Assembly: GCA_963682175.1 (NCBI GenBank)
Contig: OY821772.1
Span: 44,228,925 to 44,292,924, forward strand
Length of the DNA stretch: 64,000 nt
From: Triglochin maritima
Lineage: Eukaryota; Streptophyta; Magnoliopsida; Alismatales; Juncaginaceae
Direction: 5' to 3'
In this document: one piece after another, positions 24,270 through 34,500 of the stretch
Layout: each line of letters starts with the position of its first letter
Numbering within the stretch: position 1 is the first letter of the stretch
Notes under the pieces: generated by a model
What the model was told of the DNA's origin: nothing
The model's database searches: none
The model's input: the letters and a program-made list of their open reading frames with translations, nothing else
Translations under genes and position numbers: made by a program

Positions 24270-25020
24270 CAACTTGTAATTGTCGTCTTCTTTTTTCCCC
24301 TTTTTCGTTAGGCTCCTTTGGGCCACTCTGTCTTTTCTCTTTTGCTCCACTTCCACCTTCTTCTTCTTAGCCTGCTTTTCCTCATCTTTCCTCGAGCGTT
24401 GTCTTTTGACACCCCAGTTTGGTTTCTCCTCCTCTCTCTTCTTCTCCTCCCTCTTCCTCTCTTCTTCCTTCTCCTCCTCTCTCTTCTTCTCCTCCCTCTT
24501 CCTCTCTTCTTCCTTCTCCTCCTCTCTCCTCTTCTCCTCCTTCCTCCTCTCTTCTTCCTTCTCCTCCTCTCTCCTCTTCACCTCTCTCTTCCTCTCTTCT
24601 TCCTTCTCCTCCTCTCTCCTCTTCACCTCTCTCTTCCTCTCTTCTTCCTTCTCCTCCTCTCTCCTCTTCACCTCCCTCTTCCTCTCTTCTTCCTTCTCAT
24701 CCTCTCTCCTCTTCACCTCCCTCTTCCTCTCTTCTTCCTTCTGCTCCTCTCTCCTCTTCTCCTCCCTCTTCCTCTCTTCTTCCTTCTCCTCCTCTCTCCT
24801 CTTCTCATCCCTCTTCCTCTGTTCCGCATTCTCCGTCTGTCTCCTCTTCTCCACTCTCTTCCTTTCTTCTTCCTTGTCCTCCTCTTTTTTCCTCTGTTCC
24901 TCATTCTCTTTCCGGTTCCTCTCATTTTTCTTCTCCTCTTCCCTCTTCCTCTTTTCTGCCTTCTGCTCTTCTCTCTTCCTCTCTTCTTCCTTCTGCTCCT
25001 CCTGTTCCTCCTCTATATTT
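24270..25020 (-). repeat. Homopyrimidine/homopurine tract with 42-bp repeats (coiled-coil coding)
   Basis: The plus strand is almost pure C/T. Within 24420-24835 a 42-bp unit built around CTCTTCTTCCTTCTCCTCCT recurs about nine to ten times and encodes 14-residue Lys/Glu/Arg repeats on the minus strand. Long frames on the plus strand (Ser/Leu/Phe-rich) are by-products of this composition. Confidence 0.9.
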
Positions 25021-25577
25021 ACATATTGGGTCTTCTCCCTAATGTGAGTTTCACATGCCCCCGTTCCTCGTAGAGACACAATCTCTTTGCTCAACCTCCG
25101 ACACTCTTCGTGGGACATCCTCAGTTCTTCCTCCAGTCTGTTAACCTCTTCAGTCGCCTTCTTAAGGGCTGCTTTGGCTTGCAGCCATTTTGTCTTAACC
25201 TCACTCAGTTCCAACTCTTGTAGCAGCGAGTCCAATGGAATGCTGCAGTCTCTAAGTTGTAGCCTTGGCAAAGGGCATGTTGAAGCTGACCCCTTTGCTT
25301 TGTGCGACTCTTGAGCAGGATTTTGATCGGAACTCATCAGTTTCCGCTCCCTTTCACTTAGTGATGGAGGCCCCTTCAGGTCGAATTTGCAGTTGTAAAT
25401 CTCGGCTAAGGTTATTCCACGTTCCTCCCATTTCCTCAGGTGTAAACGTTTCCCAAATATTTCCGTCCAACTTTTCATCCGTGGATATGCTCGTCTGGGC
25501 TCCCCCAATTTGAATTTCTCACAAAACCACACCTTCAAATGGGAAAGATAAATGTTAATAAGCACTTCACAAAACAT

Positions 25578-26282
25578 ACACTATTTATTCCGGACAGACA
25601 GACATCGTATTCCGGACAGACCTATGCTTGATTCCTGACAGCCACAAAACGTATTCCGGACAGACATACATCTTATTCCCGATAGACCGAACTACATATT
25701 CCGGACAGACAGACATCATATTCCGGACAGACCTACGCTTGATTCCGGACAGCCACAAAACGTATTCCGGACAGACAGACATCTTATTCCCGACTGACTT
25801 CACTACTTATTCCGGACAGACAGACATCGTATTCTGGACAGACGCAATCCTGATTCCGGACAACCACAACGTATTCCGGATAGAAACCCAACTAAATAAT
25901 CACTCACAAGTATTCCGGACAGACAGACATCGTATTCCGGACAGACCTACTCCTCATTCCGGACAGCCAAACAACGTATTCCGGACAAACAAAAATCTTA
26001 TTCCGGACAAAAGATCTTACTATTCCGGACAGACAGACATCGTATTCCGGACAGACCTACTCCTCATACCGGACAACCAAACAACGTATTCCGGACAGAC
26101 AAAAATCTTATTCCGGATAAAAGATCATACTATTCCGGACAGACAGACATAACGTATTCCAGACAGACATACATCTTAGTCCCGATAGACCGAACTACTT
26201 ATTCCGGACAGACAGACATCGTATTCCGGACATACACAACACTGAATCCGGACTGACACACAACGTATTTCGGACAAAATTG
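25578..26282 (-). repeat. Minisatellite array C, 22-bp unit, in PMD-ULP1 intron 2 (copy 1)
   Basis: Units read on the minus strand contain TGTCTGTCCGGAATA, so they run in the sense direction of the PMD-ULP1 gene. They fill nearly the whole intron 25533-26287. Larger groupings are visible too: a block of about 130 bp with AAAAGATCTTACTATTCCGG is repeated near 26005 and 26127. Confidence 0.92.
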
Positions 26283-27393
26283 ATTACTTGTAGTATTGCT
26301 ACACAACCATCGACGCAACCCTGCTTCATAATGAAGTTCCCGGCCGATCTCATTTCCTGCAGTTCTAAGCTGGCTTCCTCCAGACCCCGAACCAGTACGA
26401 CGTGAACTGCACGTGCGCATGCATATCTGTTGATGCCTTTGAAGTCCCTCAAATGCTTCATGAACCAAATTTTGGTTCGAAGTGTTCCATCGAATAACAA
26501 AAAATGGTTGAAGATGAAACAAATAAGGAGTCGAACGTACTCCTTGGGGTCGCCCATCACACTAGTTGCAGTCAGATGCCCTAATAGTTGAGTATTGTCA
26601 AGGTTCACTCCATCTCGCTTTTGTACACCCGTCGGTTCCATAACAACTCTCTTCTCACGCACTCTTAGCCCCAGAATTAGGGCAACATCTTCAGCTGTAA
26701 GGGGGACTACCCCTGATCCTATTCTCAGCCCCACCTCCTTCGCGTCGTAGTGTTCGACGAACCATCCGAGTATTTCATTGTCCGTTGGAATGTTAGGAAA
26801 ATGTAGGAAGTGACCGAAAGCGGTCCCCCGGAAGACCTCATTTTCGACGTCCTTCATCCTACCGAACTACTTTTGAATCGCCGTCCAACCACACTTCGTT
26901 TCCCGGAAGTAGTACATCCTTCCCTAAAACAAACAAAAAATTCAAAGAAAGATCGTAAATAACAAATCCACCTACGAAAAAAACCTAAATCGACCCACCT
27001 GATGATCCACAACTTCTGGAGCGACAGCATTCCTCGGTGAATCCATTTATCGTTTTGTTGTGAAACACACGTAGAGGAACGGTTTTCGGATTTCTCTCTT
27101 CACAGTTACAGACACAAAGATGAAGGAACTATTCGTTTCCTTCATTTTTCATGGGTCTATTCGTTTCCTTCCTCGAGACTCGAACCGTCGCCACATTATG
27201 TCTGCGCGTCGTCTAATCGTTTGATTTGGAAACGAACCGTCGTACGTAATCAACCGTCGATTTTTTTTTTAAAAAAGGCACGTAGGGCGACGACTACGTG
27301 TCAACCTGACTGGACGCTGACTCAACATGCCTTAAGTGTCATGTCATGCGCGTCACGGACATCAGTGTCCGTGTATAAGGATCCTTTTGCAAA

Positions 27394-28325
27394 TATACCA
27401 TCGCCACTTCTGTCCTACTTTTTTCGAAATTCCCAAGATGCTAAATCAGTAAATCACTAACTACCCTGGCTGCCTGGCCTCTTTAGCGCGAGTTCTACGA
27501 GGTGTTTTGTGGCCTCTCACGGTCATTATTGATTTTTCAAAACTCTATCTAATTGATTACAGTCTTAATTCGACTTTGGAGAGCTGAGATATCTTCGCAA
27601 TTGACGTTCTTGGAAATCCTTTCACGTGATAATCTTTCTCCAGTCTCGATTGTTTTGGTAGATTAGTCTAACTTTGACTCCAGCGTCTCGTGAAATTTCC
27701 TTTAGGCTTAGGCAAAGAGGGCGGTGATGTATCAATAAAATACAGTACAAAAAAGATAGGGTACAAAACCATCGGCCTAAGGTAACATGATGCAATTAGA
27801 AATAGAACTGTGAAAATAAACAAGTATCCATCCGGACAATCTAACATATGGTGGGATGACTTTTCAGTTGCTTACGTTTTTAGATGAAAGCAGCAGTCTA
27901 CTAATGTCATCGTAACATGATCATTTTACATTTTTACACATGTTTTCCATTTGAATGAAACTTTTGTTCACCAATTCTAACTTTAATAAAAAGTTCAAAT
28001 ATTGTAATAATAATTTTTTGTATCTTAGCCTATTAATACGTGCTTATGAAAACGATTTAAGAAGTTATTTTTTGTAAAAAAAAAAAGATAACGAAGATAT
28101 CCAAGTACTGTTACGAGTATTTCCAATTTCTGAGGAGTCGACTCACACCGTTAACCAAATCCATCACAACCACTAGTATAAATACCAAAGCGGTTGGGGG
28201 CAAAAACGGAAAGAGAAAAAAAAAACCCATTCATCACCGTTACTCCATTCCCCTCACGGCGAGAAGTTGGTCGTTTCCACCCTCACCCCCAAAATCCCCC
28301 AAAACTAGGGTTTGAACGCCTCCAA
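27394..28325. other. Intergenic and RPA70 promoter/leader
   Basis: I see no coding sequence. A TATA-like CTAGTATAAATACC lies at 28171-28184, about 145 bp upstream of the RPA70 ATG. The leader is A-rich and then C/T-rich. Confidence 0.55.
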
Positions 28326-30500
28326 ATGCCGGTGAATCTCACGAAGAACGCGATCGCAGCGGTGATCTCCGGCGATCTGAACCTGAAGCCTCTGGTCCAG
28401 GTCCTGGAGATCCGACCGATTTCCAGCGCACAGGAGCGGTACCGAATCGTCGTCTCCGACGGTGACGCCACTCACCAAGCCCTCCTAGCAGTCCAACTCA
28501 ACGAGAAGATCAAGTCTGGCGGCGTTCGAGGCGGATCCGTCGTCCAACTCGTCGAGTACATCTGCAGCAGCGTCCAGAACCGCCTGTACGTTGCTCACAC
28601 CTTTAAGGTTTTGTTTTTTCAAGTTCGATTATAATCAATAGAGTCGATTGTTGCATTGGATTTGTTTTCTCTCTCCAGAATTTCCGATTATTTCGGTTTC
28701 CCCCTTTGTATTGACTTTAAGTAGAATCAAGTTAAGACTTGTAGGAGTTTTTGCATAATGAATTTGTGTGTATGTAAAATTCGATGCTTATGTTTATGCG
28801 TTTTCCGGAATTTATCGTGCAGAATTATTGTGGTATTGAACATGGAGACTATAATAACAGACTGTGATGTAATTGGGAATCCGAAGCCACTTTTGGATGC
28901 AAATGTTGTCCCCCAGCCGGTGCCTTCGTCAAAGAACAATGGTTTCGGAAATTCAGAAAGGAATAGAACGTTTGTATCTCCTGCTGTTGCTAAACCGCCT
29001 CCTGCTAGAGCTAGTGCGAGTATGGCTAGTAAATTGAATTGTAGGCCTGCGGCATATAATGCAACAGTGCAACCTTCATATAAGCCTCCTCCTGTTTATA
29101 AGAGTCAGGGGGCGGTGGTGAGGAACGAGGCTCCGGCTCGTGTGATTCCTATTGCTGCTTTGAATCCTTATCAGGGTAGATGGGCCATTAAAGCAAGGGT
29201 CACTGCTAAAGGAGACATTCGGCGGTATAACAATTCCAAGGGAGATGGGAAGGTGTTTTCCTTTGACCTCCTTGACTCTGACGGTGGTGAGATACGGGTG
29301 ACTTGCTTCAATGCTGTTCTTGACCGCTTCTATGAAGTTATCGAGGAAGGGAAGGTGTATGTCATTTCAAGGGGAAGTTTAAAACCTGCTCAGAAGAACT
29401 ACAATCATCTGAACAATGAGTGGGAAATATTTTTGGAGGCTTCATCGACTGTAGAACTCCACCATGATGAAGATTGCAGCATTCCGAAACAACAGTTTAA
29501 TTTCAGATCAATTAGTGAGATTGAAAATGTTGAGAATAACTCTATTATTGATATTATTGGCATTGTAACTGCAGTCAACCCTTCAACAACTATTTTGAGG
29601 AAGAATGGCATGGAGACCCAGAGAAGAATTCTGAACTTGAAGGATAACTCTGGCCGGAGTGTCGACTTGACTCTGTGGGGTGACTTCTGCAATAGGGAAG
29701 GGTGTGCTTTGCAAGTGATGTTTGATTCAGGAGCCTCACCTGTGGTAGCTGTCAAGGCTGCAAAGGTTAATGATTTTAGTGGGAAATCAGTTGGAACAAT
29801 TTCGAGCACCCAACTTTTTGTAAATCCTGATTTTCCAGAGGCTCAGCAGTTGAGACAGTGGTTTGATAGTGGTGGAAAATATTCTTCTACCTCATCGATC
29901 TCTAGAGATGTTGCTCCAAAAATTTCTCAAAATGAGCTCCGTAAAACAGTGGCGCAGATAAAAGATGAAGGTCTTGGCAGGGGAGATAGACCAGATTGGA
30001 TTACAGTGAAAGCAACTGTGTCTTTTGTTAAGACTGACGGCTTCTGTTACACAGCCTGCCCTTTGATGATCGGTGATAGAAAATGCAGTAAGAAGGTGAC
30101 TAGATCACCTAGAGGTAACTGGTCCTGTGATCGTTGTGATCAGGAATTCGAGGAGTGCGATTATAGATACCTTCTTCAAGTGCAGGTGCAAGATCACACA
30201 GGTCTAACTTGGGTTACTGCTTTCCAGGAGGCTGGGGAGGAGATCTTAGGTTGCTCGGCGAAGGAGTTGTATTTGTTGCATTATGAGGAGCAAGATGATG
30301 CTAGGTTTACAGAGATTGTGCGCCGATGCCTTTTTGAGCAATATACATTCAAACTCAAAGTCAAGGAGGAAATGTACGGCGAAGAGCAGAAGGTTAAAAT
30401 TACAGTTTCAAAGGCGGAGAAGGTTAACCCCTCCTTGGAAAGTAATTACCTGCTTTATTTCATATCAGGCGTTGCACCTCAGAACTCAAGGTCCTATTAA
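28326..30500 (+). CDS. RPA1: Replication protein A 70-kDa DNA-binding subunit (RPA70/RPA1)
   Basis: Two exons, 28326-28585 and 28823-30500, join in phase to 645 residues. The N-terminal RPA70N OB domain (about residues 1-110) starts MPVNLTKNAIAAVISGD. A Pro/Ala-rich linker follows. Single-strand DNA-binding domain A begins near residue 194 (IPIAALNPYQGRWAIKARV), then domain B (SIIDIIGIV). Domain C (from about residue 475) has the zinc ribbon, with Cys in YTACPLMIGDRKC and WSCDRCDQ. In the RPA heterotrimer this subunit binds single-stranded DNA in replication, repair and recombination. Plants have several paralogues and I cannot say which this is. The C-terminal tail after NPSLESNYLLYF is slightly unusual and could hide a final intron. 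The frame is intact. Confidence 0.95.
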
Positions 30501-31178
30501 CTTGAAGAGATCAGCGGCATTACTCGTAACTTTGTTATTAATCTTTACTTGAGGAGAGAGATCAGAAAATGTGTTGGTTCGACGGTTGAGTTACTATTAA
30601 TAATTAGTAAAAAGAGTCCTTTGAGAAGGATGTTTTTAGTATGTAAGTTTTCTTAATTTTCGTATTCTTACAGCTAAGAAACATTAGATTACAGATAACT
30701 ATTGGTATTCCATTAGTGTGAATGTGTGATTATGTTTCACTTGGCCCTGTTTTTGTATGTCATTTTCTCTTGTTTTTCCCTATACCTGTGATGTGACTGG
30801 TGAGTGTATTGCAGGTGTAGATGCAAATTCCTTTTAAGACCTACAGTAATGAAAATGATTTCTTCTATGTCACCATTTGACAGCCCTTCTTGCAATAATC
30901 TCTTGTTTCCATATTTTCTGCGGCTAAATGCACAAACCGAACTCTTATGGAGTTGTTCGATGGTGACATCATCTTTGTAAGTGCATATAGGAGATAACCC
31001 TATCTGCCTCAGCTTCCATGAGGAGTTGCCACGTATGATAGACCTGCTGATATGGCTTCAAATGACGATGCCCGAGATCTTCATTCCTCATCTCCCACTC
31101 GATTTCTAAACAGCTTCACTACATACTAACACGCAGTTATCAACTTACCATCCAAGCGAACCACTGGTATCAGTAGGA
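30501..31178. other. RPA70 3' flank and psbX promoter region
   Basis: No coding sequence. The left part should hold the RPA70 3' untranslated region. The right part lies upstream of psbX and has G/A-rich and GATAA motifs (GGAGATAACC, near 30989) of the sort seen in light-regulated promoters. Their function is inferred. Confidence 0.45.
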
Positions 31179-31556
31179 ATGGCATCTATGTCTGTTGCCA
31201 TGGCGCTGCCCGTCACAAAGATGGGACAGAGGAGTCCCATGGCCGGAGTATCTGACGCACTTGGTCTGCACATTAGAATCACCCCCAAGGCCTGTAAAAC
31301 ATCCTCACAGATTAGCACCCGCCGCTTCGAAGTGAAGGCCTCAAGCGCAATAAAAGAGAGGGCAGTCGCCGGATTGACGACAGCAGCATTGATGGCCGCA
31401 CTCGTTGTGCCTGACATTGCCGAGGCAGCTCAGCCAGGTGTTTCTCCATCGCTCAAGAATTTCCTACTCAGCATCCTCAGCGGAGGAGTCGTGCTTACTG
31501 TGATAATCGGGGCTGTCATTGGAGTGTCCAACTTCGATCCGGTCAAGCGGGGTTGA
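31179..31556 (+). CDS. psbX: Photosystem II reaction-centre subunit PsbX precursor
   Basis: A single-exon frame of 125 codons. The N-terminal region has a Ser/Arg/Lys-rich stromal transit part. It is followed by a hydrophobic thylakoid-transfer segment ([18 protein letters not shown]) ending AEAA, the likely lumenal processing site. The mature part (about 41 residues, from [16 protein letters not shown]) has one transmembrane helix ([15 protein letters not shown]) and the signature SNFDPVKRG. PsbX sits at the edge of photosystem II near cytochrome b559. The start at 31179 is preceded closely by AGGA; an inner Met at 31188 is an alternative. No break was seen. Confidence 0.95.
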   Translation: MASMSVAMALPVTKMGQRSPMAGVSDALGLHIRITPKACKTSSQISTRRFEVKASSAIKERAVAGLTTAALMAALVVPDIAEAAQPGVSPSLKNFLLSILSGGVVLTVIIGAVIGVSNFDPVKRG

Positions 31557-34500
31557 GTAAGAAGTTTTCATGACTTGATGTCTGTAAGAATTGATGTGTA
31601 TCAATGTTCATCCGAGTCTTACTTTTCCAAGAAATTATCACCCGAGTCTTTTGTTGGTGTTTCTTTGTCATGAATTTCTGATTGGCAGGCACCAATCACC
31701 ATGGAGGCTCCTTCGTTCCGAATAATGGAGAAGCTATACTTGCTCACGTAGAACGTAACGAAAACAAGATACAACTTTCAAACGCTTATGTCTAGTATTC
31801 ACTACTTCTGTGGACAAACGACACCTTCAAATAAATACACCGATGCAGATGAAACTGCTAGATAATCGTCTCCTGTAAGATTATTGTGAGTATTTTTTGG
31901 ATTATAAATTGAAAGGTATCTTCACACGTCACTAATTGATTTTGAGTTTGATATCACACTTCAATGTGGTATCAGAATCTAAAAAAAGATCTAACAACCG
32001 ACTTGTTCATCATGTTAGCAGTCACGTATACACACAGAGAAAAAATAATTCATGTCACACATGCAGGAGAGTATTAGAGAATACTCATATCAGTTAATTT
32101 GGGAACATTCTCCTAAGTTATAAGTTTTTGGTTCTCTTCGCTCACTACCAATTGGTTTTGAGTTGAATATCAACACTTCGATATAGTATCAAAGTCAACG
32201 ACGAGTTTAACGCATTCACCCTTGTCGTGTTGCATGACTAGACAGAAAAAATAATCTCGGTCACGTATATGAATGAGTGTTTAGCAATTAGTCTCATATT
32301 GTTAGACACAAGATGTGTGCAATATTTTATAATAAAGTTGAATCTACTCGTTCACCCAAAATTTTGGTAAGCCCTTCCTAAGAGAAATGAGATACAACGG
32401 TTGAATCATTAGCATGATTAGAGGCTTAGGTCCAACACGAATTGGGATTAGGGACTGTAAAAATAGAACTTACAAAGGAAAAAAAGGCTTTTGGATAGCG
32501 AGCGAGCATGTATTACTTGGTTAACCATTATATGATGTAAATGCATCTGAAGGTCAAGTTAAAACTTGCCCGAGGATCAACAAACTTCAGTTCATTAAGG
32601 TTAATCCTTAAAAGGTCTAACTGTGAATAAGCTAGCGAATGATTATTCTAACTCTTTGAGATTCAAAACATGAAAGTGGTTTTTCGTTTTGAAGATCTTT
32701 CCTTGATGGACCCAGAGTTGGATAGGATATAACCTTCGGCCCAATATGTAACAGAAGTTTTGATGGAATGCCATGTAAATAAGTATTTTCTGGAAAGATA
32801 ACAGTCCTAAAATAATTGTTTTACACATGCACATGAATTGATGATTAGGTGTTTTAACTTTTTAACGATTTTCTAGCCATCATGTGTTTTTTTCCTGTTT
32901 GTGTGCATGTCGTGCAAAACTGCAAATGATGACCCCCCAAGTAACGCCCATTGCTCCTCCCAAGTCAACCATCATTTTCAGGTGCACTGTGCAGCAGTGC
33001 CCAGCCGATGAAAATTGAGGGAAGGATTGTGAGTCTTATGACCTTGAGTAATTTGAATTTGAATTAAAAAGCATATTGAATCAATTCAAAAAATATCTTA
33101 ATATTTCCGTCCATTACTTTTATCCCAATCACACCCTTAGCTCAAAAATGAAGTTAGTAGTTTGATATATTGAACAAACCATTATATGAATTTAATGTCA
33201 TCATCCCATCTTACTTGGATTTGTGTGATTGGGGTTTCATTGGTTTGATCTTTTGAAGCTTTACACAACTCCAACGAAACAAAACCTCAAGGCAGTGTCT
33301 TCTAAGTCCAGAGTTCTATTAATTGAGATACACGTTCTTAGCTTCCTTTCATTTTTTCTTCTTCTTAAAGTTCTACAGGACTGTAGCGACACTTCAAGAC
33401 TATAAAATTTAGCTACTCCTATACGAACACTTCCATTTATCTTTTACTTCGCAATAATACGATATTAACATAACAATTGTATTAACTTAATTGGTAGATC
33501 TATAATATTAAATTATTATAAACAAAATAATGAATTTCTAATGAGTTTAACAAAACGAAACAATTATTTTTTTTATAAATATAATAGGAAAAAACAGAAG
33601 CACGTGCAAAAAGCGAGGAACAGGGAAGGGGACCGGAGCATTGCCCACGAGGGCCTCTGTGGCTCCAGCAGGCTTTGTCCCCTAATGCTTTGATCCTACA
33701 CACTACCATCTATGCCTCTTTTTTTCTTTTGGTTTACATGTTTGAATCGATCTACCAAAGCTGAGAGGCATCCATTTGCCTACCTTTTCGTATCAGAAAC
33801 TTCTCCCACCAATTTTAAACACTTCAAAGGGGGACCACAGCAGCCACGGGTGCAATCATTAGTGCATCCCGTCTCCTCCTCCTCTGCATAATTCCATCTC
33901 GGTTAAAGGCTAGATTTAGGCTTAGCTGTGGTGCGGTATTTGTTTATGTTAGATGCATGCGAATGGGCTTAGATTCTCTTTGTTGTTTGTTTATGCCAAA
34001 TTGGTGTAGAGCGTTTACGTAGGCATCACATGCAAGCATAACAACGAATTCAGTCGAATAAGCCTATCCTATGACACACACTATTGGGCGTGAATTTCTC
34101 TCGGGTTTACCGTTTTAGCACAACAATTTTTTACCACTAACTTGCGAAGGTAAGTCAACCGTGTGAAAGGTTGAAGTGTTGTATTAAGCTAACCTAGAGA
34201 ACTTAATGCTTTTCAACGTTGATTAAATACGGTACGTAGCACATGCATGTTGACAACGTCGCATCATGTGCAATGTGTCCCAACGTATACAACAACCTAG
34301 TGTTTGAAATACATGATTTTTAGTTCAATTAGAAGATTCATTGTTTTGAGATAGTCAAGATTAGATATCAATTCTTGGCAACCTCATTCATTGGAATTTA
34401 AATGGAAGTGAAGGAGTAGTAAAGTAGATAAAATAAAATAAAATACATTGTTCTGGCAATTCTTGTCCAACAAAATATTAATTGATGATTTTGCTGGAAA

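Larger units (their letters stand above)
23511..27046 (-). pseudogene. PMD-coiled coil-ULP1 (C48) protease gene of MULE copy 1
   Basis: Exons are 27046-26999, 26923-26288 and 25532-23511, all GT-AG. Exon 2 encodes a plant mobile domain (VVPLTAEDVALILGLRV). Exon 3 begins VWFCEKFKLGEP, then has a long Lys/Glu/Arg coiled coil of 14-residue repeats (about 25000-24420), then a C48-type domain with QRQSPGSNDCG carrying the likely catalytic Gln and Cys. The usual HW motif reads GQWHL, so the normal His position is Gln. The Asp position reads Asn (LQFNS). Stops lie at 26867-26869 (TAG, where copy 2 has CAG), 24153-24155 (TAG) and 23712-23714 (TGA, also in copy 2). Intact C48 enzymes cut SUMO-type conjugates. 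This copy looks inactive. Confidence 0.87.
18917..27384. mobile_element. MULE copy 1 carrying a transposase and a PMD-ULP1 gene
   Basis: The element is bounded by TTTTGTAAA (18908-18916) and TTTTGCAAA (27385-27393), a 9-bp duplication with one mismatch. It begins GGAAAATGAT, and its other end reads GGATCCTTATACACGGAC on the minus strand. The same two end types bound copy 2. I see no long terminal inverted repeats, so it resembles non-TIR MULEs. Inside are a MuDR/FAR1-type transposase gene (+) and a convergent PMD-coiled coil-ULP1 gene (-), like the ULP-carrying MULEs known from Arabidopsis and melon. Three minisatellite arrays fill an intron of each gene and the gap between them. Confidence 0.9.

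Noticed and set aside
24280..25073. Long plus-strand frames rich in Ser, Leu and Phe
   Set aside because: They are mirror readings of the homopurine coiled-coil region of the minus-strand ULP1 gene.
33600..33690. Conserved plant microRNA precursor
   Set aside because: I compared it by eye with miR164, miR166 and miR408 and found no mature-sequence match.
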